Counted from the stretch's first letter, positions 1-10,200 are shown. The stretch is DNA of 64,000 nucleotides from Isoetes taiwanensis (GCA_021234155.1 JAJEKV010000013.1:19099887-19163886), one strand, 5' to 3'. Made by a program: numbers and translations. Notes: generated by a model from the letters alone, not told the origin.

Positions 1-890
1 TGATAGCTAGCTTAGAATGCCCATTGTAGGCAAAAGACATAATCATTATTGTCGGGTAATTACATTTCGTTGAGGCATTTGTTTAAATAAGCGTATTCCA
101 TGAGACAATATGGCCGAGTCATTTTTTTGAAAAGAGTTGAAAAGCTTCCTTGAGCTTTCCACTGTTGGGCATGGCGTAAATCATAATATTTGATGAGGCT
201 GTGTCGTGATATGGCATTTGCTATTTTTGGCTTTCCTTCAGAATATCTGTGAGATCAACTATGATAAAAGAAAACAAATCTCTCGAGGTGTGGTTAAAAA
301 CTTGTAATGCCTCTTTAATATAGCCCTCTTGAGAGAAGCTGGTAATTATTGTATTCCACGATGCCACATTTCTATAAGGCATCTGTTGAAATAGTTGCAA
401 TGCTGCACTCAGAATACCCTGTTGTGCACATGCCATAATGATCAAATTCCATGAGGTTTCATTTCTAATAGGCATTTGCTTGAAGAGATGAAAAGCTTCC
501 CTATAATGTCTATTTTGGATATAGGCTGCAAGCATGGCATTCCAAGAGACAATGTCGCGCGTAGGCATTCTTTTAAATATTTCATGAGCTCTTACAACCT
601 ATCCTTTGACTGCATATCCTGTCATCAGTGCATTCCAGGATACTAAGTTCCGCTGTGACATTTGTTCTCCATTCGTCCTTATTTTGAATAAAGTGTCAAC
701 ATGGCATTCGAGGACACTATATTTCTCTTAGGCATCTTATGAAAAAGCTGAAGGGCTTTACTCATTTGGCCCTGTTCGTTAAAACCAGAGATCAAGGCAT
801 TCCAAAAGCCCCAAAGCCTCCCTCAACTGTCCTTCCTTGTGCATATCCTGAGATTATGATATTCCATGATGTCACATCTCTTTGAGGTAT
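1..890 (-). pseudogene. PPR protein gene, 3' part, broken (runs off the window)
   Basis: Minus-strand reading gives successive ~31-residue pentatricopeptide S motifs with the pattern MPxRNxxSWNxII...Gxxx(E/A)AL/F.LFxQM. The longest clean stretch is 221-568 (four motifs). More motifs lie in other frames at about 100-215 and 570-885, so several frameshifts and stops separate them. PPR proteins of this class bind organelle transcripts and act in editing or processing in plastids or mitochondria. No E or DYW domain is reached before the window edge. The upstream half lies at 4393-4942 beyond inserted element E1. Removing E1 with one GTAT copy restores the frame across the junction (LFENIP then QRDVTSWN). 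The gene was therefore one unit before insertion, but it is not functional now. Confidence 0.85.
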
Positions 891-915
891 AAGTCGTATT
901 TAATTAAAGTGGGAC
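891..915 (+). repeat. E1 left terminal inverted repeat
   Basis: A 25-bp sequence exactly inverted at 4364-4388. The following 50 bp (repeated GGGACTC motifs) also resemble the left end of E2. Confidence 0.95.
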
Positions 916-1059
916 AAATCTCGAATTTTGGGACTCGGACTGAAAATGGGACTCATACTCAATTTTTTTTTTGAGTAGACTACTTGAATAGAATTGTGTC
1001 TTAATAAAACAACAATAATATTTACAAACAACAAATCGAGAAAAGAAGGGGAGATGGTG

Positions 1060-1293
1060 AGAAGGTTTGAAGGGGCCTGAGGGTGGCAAGAGGCAAGTAG
1101 AGAGGGGGAGGAGGAACCAAGAGGGGGGGGTGGGAAAGAGGCAACTGGAGAGGGGAGGAGGATGGGAGAGAGGCAACTGGAGAAGGGAAGGAAGATGGGC
1201 AAGAGGCAACCGGGAGGCAAAGAAAAGGAGGAGGATGGGCAAAAATGGGAAGGGAGAGAGAAAGGGCAAAGGGGCAAAGATGGAAATGGGCAA
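1060..1293 (+). repeat. Polypurine (G/A) block in E1
   Basis: Over 200 bp of nearly pure A/G on the plus strand, with irregular repeats of GGCAAGAGGCAA and GGGAGAGAGG. The opposite strand reads as proline/serine/leucine-rich frames, which are compositional by-products and not annotated as genes. E2 has an equivalent block at 9815-10200. Confidence 0.8.
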
Positions 1294-1810
1294 CCTTAGT
1301 AATTATAATCAATATAATTATAATAATCAATATAATTAATAAATATAATTAACATTATTATAATTAATTAAAAACAATATATATAAAAAGAACAATTATA
1401 TTCTCGACTAGTGGGCGAGAAGCCCACAAAATCAGACTTAAAATCTTGGAAGCACCTAAAAGCTGTGGCGGATGAATCCAAATGCTGAAGGGCGTATACA
1501 GATTTGGCACCCAAATGCTAAGGCGGATGAATATGGCGAAGCATGACTACGATTCTAGGGCAAGAAATTTCTGTAAGTTCACTTACATTATAGCAAGCTC
1601 CCCATCCTTCCTGGCATCGGACATCCGCCATATCTGCAGAAGCATCCACAACTCCAATGCATCCAACAAAAGCTCCCAAAGCCCGGCCAATCCATGGCGG
1701 TTCATAAAACAAATGGAGTGAATGTCAGCGAGATATGGCTCCCGCGGGTTGTTCCCTCTGGACACACTGCTAAATCCCCTTGCCGGAGTAGATTTTCCAT
1801 TGTTTTGCAG

Positions 1811-1913
1811 CGATGTTCCATGGATTCAATGCGCGCCCTGCAAATCCTGCTACAAGCAATCGGACCCAATTTATTCGCCCAGAAAATCATACAGCTATTC
1901 TGGGCTGCCCTGT
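1811..1913 (+). pseudogene. Captured exon fragment of a nepenthesin-like (A1) aspartic protease
   Basis: The plus strand encodes DVPWIQCAPCKSCYKQSDPI followed by a YSPRKSYSYSGLPC-like tail. This matches what I know of the segment just after the first catalytic DTGS of plant nepenthesin-type pepsin-like proteases (W.QC.PC..C..Q.DP.F.P..S.S.......C). The segment begins directly after TTTCCATTGTTTTGCAG, a convincing 3' splice site, and the first codon is split as expected for S|DV. The catalytic DTG itself is absent because it would lie in the preceding exon, which is not here. The fragment was therefore probably taken up as genomic DNA with intron sequence. It cannot encode an active protease. 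Confidence 0.7.
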
Positions 1914-1962
1914 CTATTTTGGATGACCAGCAAGGCATTCTCAGTGTTGGAGAAGCAGGTCG

Positions 1963-2148
1963 ATGGCTATGGCGATGGAGCGGGGGTCCTTGGCTGCCGG
2001 AACTATAGCTTTGTTCTTGGCAACATTGGTATTGCCTTATTCTCTGGCAACGGATCTTCCTCTTGTTGTCGGGGAAGGTTTTACCGCGAGAATAGGCGAT
2101 AATCGAGATAACATGTTTCTAGCCGCAAATCATCCATTACATTTGTAG
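1963..2148 (+). CDS. Small ORF with signal-peptide-like N-terminus inside E1
   Basis: 61 residues. MAMAMERG is followed by a hydrophobic stretch (about residues 9-28, SLAAGTIALFLATLVLPYSL) ending in an Ala-Thr, compatible with a secretory signal and cleavage near residue 29. The remainder is hydrophilic. I do not recognise the family. It lies just after the aspartic-protease fragment in E1, so it may be another captured 5' exon. It could also be a chance ORF, and nothing shows that it is expressed. Confidence 0.3.
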   Translation: MAMAMERGSLAAGTIALFLATLVLPYSLATDLPLVVGEGFTARIGDNRDNMFLAANHPLHL

Positions 2149-2170
2149 GAAAATCATCCAGCTATTAATG

Positions 2171-2662
2171 CTGGCGGTTTCCCTTTCAGGTATTGTTATG
2201 CCAGCGAGCTTCTAAAGCTATGGCTAATCCGGCGCTTGGGACCAAAGCTGCCATAGCGGAGATGGGTCCTTCCGCGGCGCGATCGGCAGCGGAAACAATC
2301 AGCTTGGCGGATCTCTGGCTCCTCCGATCGTAAACGTAGCATTTGGATGCGGGCACGACAACGGTTGGCTTTTACCGCAGCGGCGTCCGGCTCTTGGGCA
2401 TGGGCGTAGGGAAGCTCTCATTTCCGACCCAATCCGGCGCCCTCTTGGCTCCAAATTTTCCTCGATACTCTGCTTATCTTTGTAGGTTAGTGCCGTAACT
2501 CTTCTTTTAGCACCGCAGAATAGCATTACGGATCAAAAGTGTTACGTGGTTGCATACAAAAAGAACTCCCCGCTTTCTGCGCTGGCGGTTTCCCTTTAAA
2601 GGCGTATTGTTATGCCAATGAGCTTCTAAAGCTATGGCTAATCCGGCGCTTGGGACCAAAGC
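2171..2662 (+). repeat. Pair of ~80-bp direct repeats in E1
   Basis: 2171-2248 and 2582-2662 share CTGGCGGTTTCCCTTT through CTTGGGACCAAAGC with few differences. The second copy is followed by three short repeats of GAAGAACAAG...GCCATAGC (2676-2746). Confidence 0.8.
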
Positions 2663-2889
2663 CATGACCTGACGAAGAACAAGAGCGCCATAGCGCTTTG
2701 AAGAACAAAACGCCATAGCCGCTGAAGAACAAGAACGCCATAGCCCGATGGCGGCGGGACTCAAAACCGCCCCAAAGGTATGTACCAAATTGGTATGTAC
2801 TAAATTTCAAATTTTAAGTATAAGGAAAAAGAGGGGGTAAAAAGAGCGGGGAGGGTCCATTTTTTTCCATAGGAAATACATGTTGAGGG

Positions 2890-3260
2890 CATTTTCATAA
2901 AATGCATAGAATATTGTGGTTATTGGAAAATACATAATATTAGGATATTGTGCTTATTAAAAATATATAGTAATACATGGAGAGGGCATTTTTCATAAAA
3001 AATGGTGCTTGTTGGAAAATACATAATATAGGATATTGTGCTTATTGAAAATATATAGTAATATATGGAGAGGGGCATTTTCATAAAAAAATGCATAGAA
3101 TATTGTGGTTGTTGGAAAATACATAATATAGGATATTGTGCTTATTGAAAAATATATAGTAATATATGGAGAGGGCATTTTCAAAAAAATGCATAGAATA
3201 TTGTGGTTATTGGAAAATACATAATATAGGATATTGTGCTTATTGAAAAATATATAGTAC
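2890..3260 (+). repeat. AT-rich minisatellite in E1, ~87-99-bp unit, about four copies
   Basis: Units read GGAAAATACATAATATAGGA...GTGCTTATTG...ATATATGGAGAGGGCATTTTCA...TAGAATATTGTGGTT. Successive units begin near 2926, 3013, 3112 and 3208. E2 carries a related but differently organised array. Confidence 0.8.
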
Positions 3261-3419
3261 ATAGTGTCCCATTTGGAAAATCTATATTTGAAATAAGCTA
3301 TGGTAGGTGGTCTATTTTTTCGTATATGTATACATAATAAATGCATATGATGTGCATTAGAAAATACATAGAAAATACCATTGCTGGTCCAGTTAGTCAT
3401 GAACCTCAGAACTGTGTTT

Positions 3420-3850
3420 TCCACGCGAGTCGAGAAAGGTCCTCAGGACTGCGTTTCTCGACCTCAGAACTCTGTTTTTCACTTTGAGCTTCCTTTCTCA
3501 ACCCCCCAAAACTTCGTTTTTTTACTCTCAGATGCTTTTCTCGACCCACGAGTCGAGAAAGACCCTTAAAAAAAATCTTCTTGAAAAAAAAACTTTTTTT
3601 TTCCTAGTTAAAAAAAAAGGGAAAATTTTTTTTTTTTACTGAGTCGCCTTTCTCGATTCCTTGAGTCGAGAAATATTAGAGGCCTTGAGGGTCTTTCTCG
3701 ACCTTGAGTCGAGAAAGGCCCTCAAAAAATTTTTTTTTTTTGCCTACTTAGAAAAAGAAGGAATTTTTTTTTCTTGTTTTTTTGTTTTTTTGGGCTCTAA
3801 GCTACATCAGAGGGGCCTTTCTCGACTCGCGAGTCGAGAAAGGCCTCATA
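3420..3850. repeat. Palindrome array in E1 (CTCGACTCGCGAGTCGAG core)
   Basis: Several copies of a palindromic core, partly degenerate, are embedded in pyrimidine and poly-A/T runs. The best copy, 3814-3845, is a perfect 32-bp palindrome centred on CG|CG at 3829/3830. Such DNA can form cruciforms or bind dimeric proteins. The same array occurs in E2. Confidence 0.88.
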
Positions 3851-3945
3851 CCTACATTCTTCAGAAATGGCCCTTAGAACTGGTTGTTTTCTTATTTGTA
3901 TTGTCTATAGCATCACTTGCACTAACTTGATTTTGCCTTTCCCAG

Positions 3946-4145
3946 TACAAATTGCGAACAGAAAGGACATGATCGGGAGCCATGTCAGGCTAGCGTGTTC
4001 AGATTTCTATTCTCTTCAAGTTGCTCTTGTGGCTTGGAACGCCTCAGACCTTGCTCTGCATGTTGTTCCCAGTAGGTGGTCTGTGTGCGAAGATGATGTA
4101 ATATTTGTGTCAGCCCGACCATCATGGTATCTTCAACCATTGTAA
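3946..4145 (+). CDS. Terminal-exon-like coding segment of E1, family unknown
   Basis: An open segment follows a strong 3' splice site (TTGATTTTGCCTTTCCCAG ends at 3945) and ends at TAA 4143-4145. Its end reads SVCEDDVIFVSARPSWYLQPL. E2 has an equivalent segment (12132-12405) after its own acceptor, ending SVCEKGVIIMTARPTWSLRP and L, plus an upstream match FY(S/R)L(Q/E)...VAWN. Peptide similarity between diverged copies suggests former protein-level constraint. I do not recognise the protein, and no upstream exon was identified. Confidence 0.45.
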
Positions 4146-4363
4146 ACTTTGGTTTCAATCTAGAACTTTGGTTTCAATCTTTAATGAATTTCCTTTGTTT
4201 TAGTTGCATTGTTCTTGTTCTCGACTCGCTAACCAGGGAAAACTGGAGGAAAGCTTTGATGCAGAGTTCTAGACAAAAAATCGAATTAAGGATAGTTTTC
4301 GGGTCGGGGTGCTCCTTTTCATGTAAATTAACAGGGTTCCGAAAAAAAATGGGAATGGAATGA

Positions 4364-4388
4364 GTCCCACTTTAATTAAATACGACTT
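4364..4388 (-). repeat. E1 right terminal inverted repeat
   Basis: Exact reverse complement of 891-915. It is preceded by a GGGAATGG(A/C)ATGAG subterminal motif that E2 also has at 12662-12675. Confidence 0.95.
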
Positions 4389-4392
4389 GTAT

Positions 4393-4942
4393 ATTTTCAA
4401 AGAGATTTTGGGCTGTCTTTAGCTGTCTACATGTAATATATGCTGTAATCATGACATTCTAAGATAATGAATTTCGATGAGGCATCTGCTGAAAAATCGA
4501 TAATGCCTTCTCAAGCTGGCCATCCTTTGCATAGGCGATAATGGCTGTAGATGACATCATATCTTGGCAAAGCATTTGCTCAAAAATTTCAATAGCCGGG
4601 TTCAGATGTCTATGCTCAATATAAGCTGTAATCATGATATTAGAAAAGTAGGAATTCTGCGTATCCATTTCCTGAAACACTCTCTGTGCCTCTTCTAATT
4701 CACCACATTTGCCATACATGTGGGCAGGAATGTTTTGCAGCACATTTGCCATACATGTGGGCAGGAATGTTTTGCAGAAATAGATCTCTGTTCAGACCAT
4801 CCTTTAAAATCTGCTGATGGATGCATTTAACACCTAAGAAGTCCTTGGTCATTCCATTTTTTCTCAAAAGCATGATAAGTCTATTTATGTGCAATTTTCT
4901 ATCCTTGGATGCCGGGCAAATACTTCTTCTTCTACTAAGCAT
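4393..4942 (-). pseudogene. PPR protein gene, 5' part, broken
   Basis: Probable start ATG at 4940-4942. The N-terminal part reads MLSRRRSICPASKDRK then INRLIMLLRKNG...CIHQQILKDGLNRDLF, typical of PLS-class PPR starts. HMYGKCGELEEAQRVF and two to three S motifs follow. Two lesions are visible: a 37-bp tandem duplication (4704-4740 and 4741-4777) that shifts the frame, and a TGG-to-TAG change at about 4458 in an S motif (SLS*NVMI). Element E1 then interrupts the next motif at 4389. The downstream half is 1-890. Confidence 0.85.
4704..4777 (-). repeat. 37-bp exact tandem duplication in the PPR gene
   Basis: CACATTTGCCATACATGTGG through TTTTGCAG occurs twice in direct succession. 37 is not a multiple of three, so the duplication shifts the PPR reading frame. 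Confidence 0.95.
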
Positions 4943-6067
4943 GTACGAGATAATAAGTTCAACTTATCGCTTTAATGTCTTCTGCTCAAATTTTTGTGTG
5001 AAGCCGAGATTTTGGCTTGATTACGCGGCGTGCGTGTATCGGCTATTGATTAAACTAGCTTCTACAAATTTTGTGGATGCCATCAAACCGATCAACAAAA
5101 TGCATACCTACTAGTTTATAAATTGCAACGCCAACCCTCGGGCCTCTTGAAGCCAGAATCTTGAAAAATACCACACCAAGTTAGATCAATAGAGCCAAAG
5201 AATGCTTGGCGAAAGAAGGAAAATAAAAAGGGAGCTTCTAATATCGTATTATATGCACTGAAATGCATCGTCGAGTAATCTTGTTAAATGAATGTGGAAA
5301 TTTCCCCATCTGCATGTGTTGCCAAATCCAAAGAAGGGAAGAAGCAACGATAACATCATAGCCACAGCTCCAAATGCACGCCCATGTGTTGCCGTGAAAA
5401 GGATATCTAATATGCCCAACGGCTCTCCTACAACTTCTGCTATATCTCTATATAATCAGCAGGGCTAAGAATCGCAAAGATCTTGCAGCGATATAGAACC
5501 CAGAACTACATTTGTCCAATTCAAGATTCAAGAGGCTCTTTTGCCATGGCGAGGAAGAGGGAAGTTTGAAATCGACATAGAATAATTTAAGCTAGAAATT
5601 GGGATCAAGAACAAAAACCCAGGTGGGAAAAAGGCAAGAAAACCTAGGCGATTGAACTGCGAAAGAAGAAGGAAAGCTTGGAGCTACGAAATGCCGGAAT
5701 GGAGTTAGCATGGGCGGCCTTAAACCGCCAAAAAGTTGCCCTTTCACATGGGCAGCCTACCTGAGAATTTTCAAACGGCATCTAGAATACATTTTCTTAA
5801 GCGAACATTGCAAATCCGAGGCGGACTATCGAGAACTTGAGGACAAAGAAGCCCAAATCCAAAATCCGGAGGGAAAGAAGCGATGGAAGCATAGCCGGCC
5901 GGGCCTCTCAAGCTCACGGGCAATGTGTTCTTGGGAAATAAAACGTCGGGGACAATTCTAAAACACACATAATTAATTTTACTCTAAGTGCATGCCGGAA
6001 AACCTCGCCAGAAAATATAGATAATTTCAAAAATATTTCTGGTTCACATAATTTTATATTTAGTCAG
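4943..6067. other. Intergenic; no supported gene
   Basis: Sequence upstream of the PPR start, presumably its former promoter and 5' region. Only short frames are present (for example 5710-5961, plus) with no recognisable family, so I call no gene here. Confidence 0.5.
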
Positions 6068-8345
6068 ATATTTTTTATTTTTATTTTTTTTTTGAAGGAG
6101 TGAAGCTTTTTAGTCATTAATTATGGAAAATAAAGAAACATAAAGTTATGATCATAGAGAATGATCATCAAAATATAGAATTGAGCTTAAGATACTCAAT
6201 TCAAAAGTAGCAAATTGCCTGTAGTTTAAGCTCTAAGTACACAATGTATAGACAAGTCCAAAAATAGAAAATATCTCTGACAAAGGCATCAGAGAATTTC
6301 TGCAAGCAAGTCGTCCAGATCCAAATTGTTCTAGAGGAGAGAAGTTCCTGAAGCTTTCTGCATTCACTGTAAGGCCAAGAACCTGGACAAAGCTGAGACA
6401 AAATAAGATGAGCAAACAAAAATTAGAAGCCATGGGTATCAAGGAAGTGGAAGTAATCACGAAATTGAGGCTGAAGGATAGGTCTTCCATTGTTTCCCCA
6501 ATTGACTAACTCAACAAGCCTGTCCGAGTTACAAGTGGACATAAGGTGGATCATGGTACCATAGCAATCTGCCCTGCCCCTATGATAATAGTAGCACTCC
6601 CTGTAGAACTCAAACTGCTGGTCAGTCATGTTTGCACTGTTGTTTTCCAAAAACCAAAAGAGGATGAACATGAGATATGTTTCTTTTGAGAATTCACTGC
6701 CCCATATGATTTCTTTTTGCTGTACTTGCTGAATAGACTGGATTAATCTTCCCCTCACTGATCCTGACCACATATTATAATCCCAGATTCTATGAACAGA
6801 TAATTTCCTTGATTGATATTTGTCAACTTCAGTGTCATCAAGGTCGATATTAAACTTGTGATTGCAGCTCCTCAGATAATCTAGCATCAAGGTGTTCAAT
6901 ATTAGATAATGATTGATTACAGAAAAGTTTAAAAGAACCATAAAAGCCAGTAAAATTTCCAACTGTAAACCAATTGTTTATCTATTTGAAGACCAGAATT
7001 TCTGTACTTATGTGCAGTAGCAGTGAGCTCAATATCAAAAATAACTTGCCATTTGATCCATAGAGGAGAAGGATTATGCCCCCCATGCAAACATCTATTT
7101 CTGTGTTTCCAGAGATTCTATAAAGCAATAAAGGAGATTGAATTTTTAAATTTGTTATCAGACATAATAAAACTAACAATACTCCCTTGCTTTTTGATGT
7201 TGAAGACCTGCTGAAACCAACTCCAGAAACTAGATATCTTAGGTCAATTAAAAATATACTCAATGTCCTCAATGCCATTACACTGCAGGGGGCATAAAGA
7301 ACTTATGGCATAATTATTAGGATCATTAGCAAGCAAGTGATGTCTAGACAAGGTCTCCATATTTGGAATGCTTTTGTTAGCAAGCAACCAAATAAAGTAT
7401 GAAATTTTTGGAGCACAGTGAGAATTCCACACGTTTCTGAAAAGAGCATTTCCAGTGTGAACAGAGAGATTCCAATAGAGGCAAGCTTTAGATGATTGAT
7501 TGGTGTTGGCCAAAAAATTGTATACACTAGCAACTTTGTAGATATTCTTATCTCTGTGCTGCCAGTCAATCCTAGCTGATACAGCATTATGAAGACTGAG
7601 GTTGGAAACTTTACTAACAATATGCTTAAATAAAATCTTGTCAGAAGAGGTTCCATTAATAATGGCTTTGAATCTAGTCCAAGTCATCCATCTGCCATTG
7701 AACCAAATATCCTGAAGCTTATTAAAACCAAAGGAGGTCCATTTTTTGTAAATTTTTGGATGATTTAATGCTAAGGGACCCACGTCCACTTTGGCTAGAG
7801 ATGGATTCCAAAAAAATGCTAGTGTCATTATGGAACTGATTGATACCAAAGTGAGAGAAAGCTTTATGGACTTTATTCCAGGAATTTATAAGGTTCCTCA
7901 TGAGAGGAAAAGAATTGCCAGCTGGTTTGAGCAGGTTAAATGCAGAAGATGGAAGATAATGAGCAATGGAGGGATGACCAACAATTGTGCTTTTGCTGAG
8001 CCAATAATAAATAAACTTACCAGCTGGATTACTTTGACTCAACAAAGACTTTCAGATATATTTCCCTGCCAAGGCATATCCCTGCAATAAAAGGTTTTTA
8101 CAGCCAAGACCACCCTCTTTTTTGCTTTGAGTTACATATTTCCAGTTGACCAAGTGATGTTTGCCCCAGATATAATTTCGAACAATCTTCTCAATTTGGT
8201 GATAGATGCATTTGGGAGCTAGCAAAGCAGATGAAAAATATATATGTGAACTTGCAAGCACAGAGGAAGCAATAATTGTTCCACCTGCAATTGAAAGAAG
8301 TATAAATTTATAATGCCTAGAGACTGAAATAGTCTTTCGAGCTGC
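6068..8345 (-). mobile_element. 5'-truncated LINE (non-LTR retrotransposon), decayed
   Basis: The minus strand reads through the end of a LINE reverse transcriptase into its C-terminal zinc-binding (zf-RVT) region. 8052-8340 gives IIASSVLASSHIYFSSALLA, then IEKIVRNYIWGKHHLVNW and KKEGGLGCKN. 7244-7849 gives WNSHCAPKISYFIWLLANKS and LCPLQCNGIEDIEYIFN. It continues with SSFWSWFQQVF and IALWNLWKHRNRCLHGG in frames carrying TGA and TAG stops. The 3' end is an A-rich tail on the minus strand (plus-strand T run 6068-6092). The 5' part, with endonuclease and the RT core, is missing. Confidence 0.85.
6423..6962 (-). CDS. 179-codon open frame near the LINE 3' end, unidentified
   Basis: Open for 179 codons with no clear ATG (a TTG is the most upstream start). 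Composition is protein-like and hydrophilic in the second half, with WDYNMWSGSVRGRLIQSIQQ and YRECYYYHRGRADCYGTMIH, ending at DTHGF. It overlaps the end of the LINE zf-RVT frame and lies between that and the A-rich tail. It could be a LINE 3' ORF, a captured exon or part of an older insertion. I do not recognise it. Confidence 0.35.
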   Translation of the reverse strand: MEILLAFMVLLNFSVINHYLILNTLMLDYLRSCNHKFNIDLDDTEVDKYQSRKLSVHRIWDYNMWSGSVRGRLIQSIQQVQQKEIIWGSEFSKETYLMFILFWFLENNSANMTDQQFEFYRECYYYHRGRADCYGTMIHLMSTCNSDRLVELVNWGNNGRPILQPQFRDYFHFLDTHGF

Positions 8346-8660
8346 AGGACATTATAAGCATTCTCACATCAGCAATTCTTTGTGATGCCAAAACCATGAT
8401 GAAGGTTTGTGGTATCCTCCTGTTCAGAATCACACTGACGAGGAGGCCAAGGAAGCGGTTTTACCTGTAGGCCTTAAAGAAAAGCTGGCTCTACAAAATC
8501 ACAGGTCATAACGAATTAATCTTAGAGCCGAAAGCAAAGTTGTGGCAGCGGCTGTATGCAGCAGAATCTTATTTGCTGGAAATGTGCAATGGGAACATAA
8601 TTTTAACTCAAAACTTTGTTGATCAAAACTTTGTTTTGGCGAGTCATAAAAAAAAAGTTT
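8346..8660. other. Spacer between LINE remnants; nothing recognised
   Basis: No gene-like frame or repeat recognised. It ends with an A-run/T-run pair, where the next LINE tail begins at about 8661. Confidence 0.5.
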
Positions 8661-9420
8661 TTTTTTTTTTGAAGGATGTCAAACGTTATTAAAAGTCCAA
8701 GCCAAAAGACAGATACAACTGCACAGGAGGGATTAAAATCTTAGAGGATAATCATGATCTACTAAGTAGGACCACCAACTATGCATAAGACAATGCCACC
8801 AAAATAAATCTCAAAGATCAAATGTCTCCTGGCAGGAGCAAGTGAGGAACAATGGTAGGCCTTAGCAATTCTATCTCGAGCTTCCTGGAGGACAGCAACA
8901 ACAGAAATATCCAAGCCCTTAAAAATAAACAATCTTCCTCACTTCTAGATAGACCACAACAACCATCCTGTAGCTACGTGAAAGGCTTGGCTTCATAGCT
9001 TATTCCAAGTGTCTGGATAAATAAGAGCACTTGCTGACTTGTCAATGTGACATGAAAAAGAGAAAGCAGCCAAGACCAAACCAGCTGGAGATGATCACAC
9101 AAAAAGAAACATTACTCAATAGTCGCATCCCTTTGGAGGTCATTAACTGGCCAGACTCATACCATGCTGCAAGTGTCAAGATTCCTGCTAACCTCCAACG
9201 TCGCTGAGTTAAAAGTAGAAGTTTATTTTCCACAGGCATCCACTAACAAAGAGCACTCAGCTGATGCCATGCAACATGCTTAATACGAAATAAAGTCAGC
9301 ATTGTCTCCCAAGACTCCAACAAGCCTTTCAAATAAGGAGATGCATTAGGAAAGGGGTATAGCTGGTAAAAGAGACCCTATGGAAGAAGAGGTTTTAATG
9401 AAGTTTTTTCATAAGGAACA
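8661..9420 (-). mobile_element. Second LINE 3' remnant
   Basis: The T run at 8661-8672 is the A-tail of a minus-strand LINE. Upstream on the minus strand come AFHVATGWLLWSI, GLDISVVAVLQEARDRIAKA and ARRHLIFEIYF, then zf-RVT pieces (LVWSWLLSLFHVTL, LVGVLGDNADFISY) in shifted frames. The junction motif next to the tail resembles that of the LINE at 6068. It is severely decayed, and the 5' limit is uncertain. Confidence 0.7.
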
Positions 9421-9814
9421 CAATGTGCAAGCGACTGCTTAACCTCAATCCAGGTGAATCAACCATATCCTTAAGGATCCTCCACATGAAATCATAACCT
9501 TGCTTTGCAAATGGAACCTACGTATATATAAACTATCAAATGGGCATTGGATGTGGCAGCACCAATTTTTGGCACCATATATGCAATGAATTGGACAACG
9601 ATGTAGCACAGCAATGATCAAAGTTGTGCTTACTTAACAACAAACGTCATGTTTCATGGCTTTAATTAAGCCATTGGTAGTCTCTGACAGATTGCATCTT
9701 TGAGAAACAAGGGACATGATGCTAAAAAAGAGAAAATTATTATAAAGTCGCATGAAATTAAAGTGGGTCAGATTCTGACGTTTGGAACTCATGTTGAAAA
9801 TGGGACTCATACAA

Positions 9815-10200
9815 AAAAGAAGAGGGGAGGGAGAGGGGCACACCTTGATAAGGGAGAAGGGTAGGAGGAGAAGGAGGAGGGGGGGTTGAAGAGGGGAGGG
9901 GCTAAGTTGGAAGAAGGGGCAAGGGTAGGGAGGAAAGAGGAGAGAAAAAGGCAAAGGAGGAGGGGAGGGGATAAGTTGGAAGAAAGAAAGTAGGGAGGGG
10001 CAAAGAAAGTGGGAGAGGGACAAAAGAAATGGGCAAAGGAGGAGGGGCAAAGAAAAGGGGAGGGCCAGGATTAAAGGGGCAAAGAAAGGGGAAGAGGCAA
10101 AGAAGGGGGAGGGCCAACGGATTAAAAAGGGCAAAGAAAGAGGAAGAGAGGCAAAGAAAGGGGGCAAGGAGGGGCAGGTGGGGAGGGGGCAAGGCAAGGG
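9815..10200 (+). repeat. Polypurine block in E2
   Basis: About 380 bp of almost uninterrupted A/G on the plus strand, rich in GGGGCAAAGAAAG. It sits at the same place relative to the left TIR as the block in E1. The apparent 191-codon frame on the opposite strand is a by-product of this composition. Confidence 0.85.

Larger units (their letters stand above)
887..4392. mobile_element. E1: 3.5-kb TIR DNA element inserted in the PPR gene, with 4-bp TSD
   Basis: The element proper is 891-4388. Its ends are perfect 25-bp inverted repeats (891-915 and 4364-4388) starting AAGTCGTATTTAATTAAAG. The flanking 4-bp duplication GTAT is at 887-890 and 4389-4392. Internal order is: polypurine block, GC-richer segment with captured gene pieces, AT-rich minisatellite, palindrome array, acceptor plus terminal exon, then the right TIR. 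No transposase was found, so it is probably non-autonomous. A 4-bp duplication fits few plant superfamilies (Sola-like elements are one possibility), and I do not assign it. Element E2 at 9745-12699 is a relative with the same layout. Confidence 0.92.

Noticed and set aside
900-1330. Overlapping minus-strand frames rich in Pro/Ser/Leu/Phe
   Set aside because: They mirror the polypurine block. All three frames stay open because pyrimidine-only codons contain no stops.
2993-3424. 143-codon minus frame of Tyr/Ile/Phe repeats in E1
   Set aside because: Translation of the AT minisatellite. Repeated peptide units follow the DNA repeat, not a protein family.
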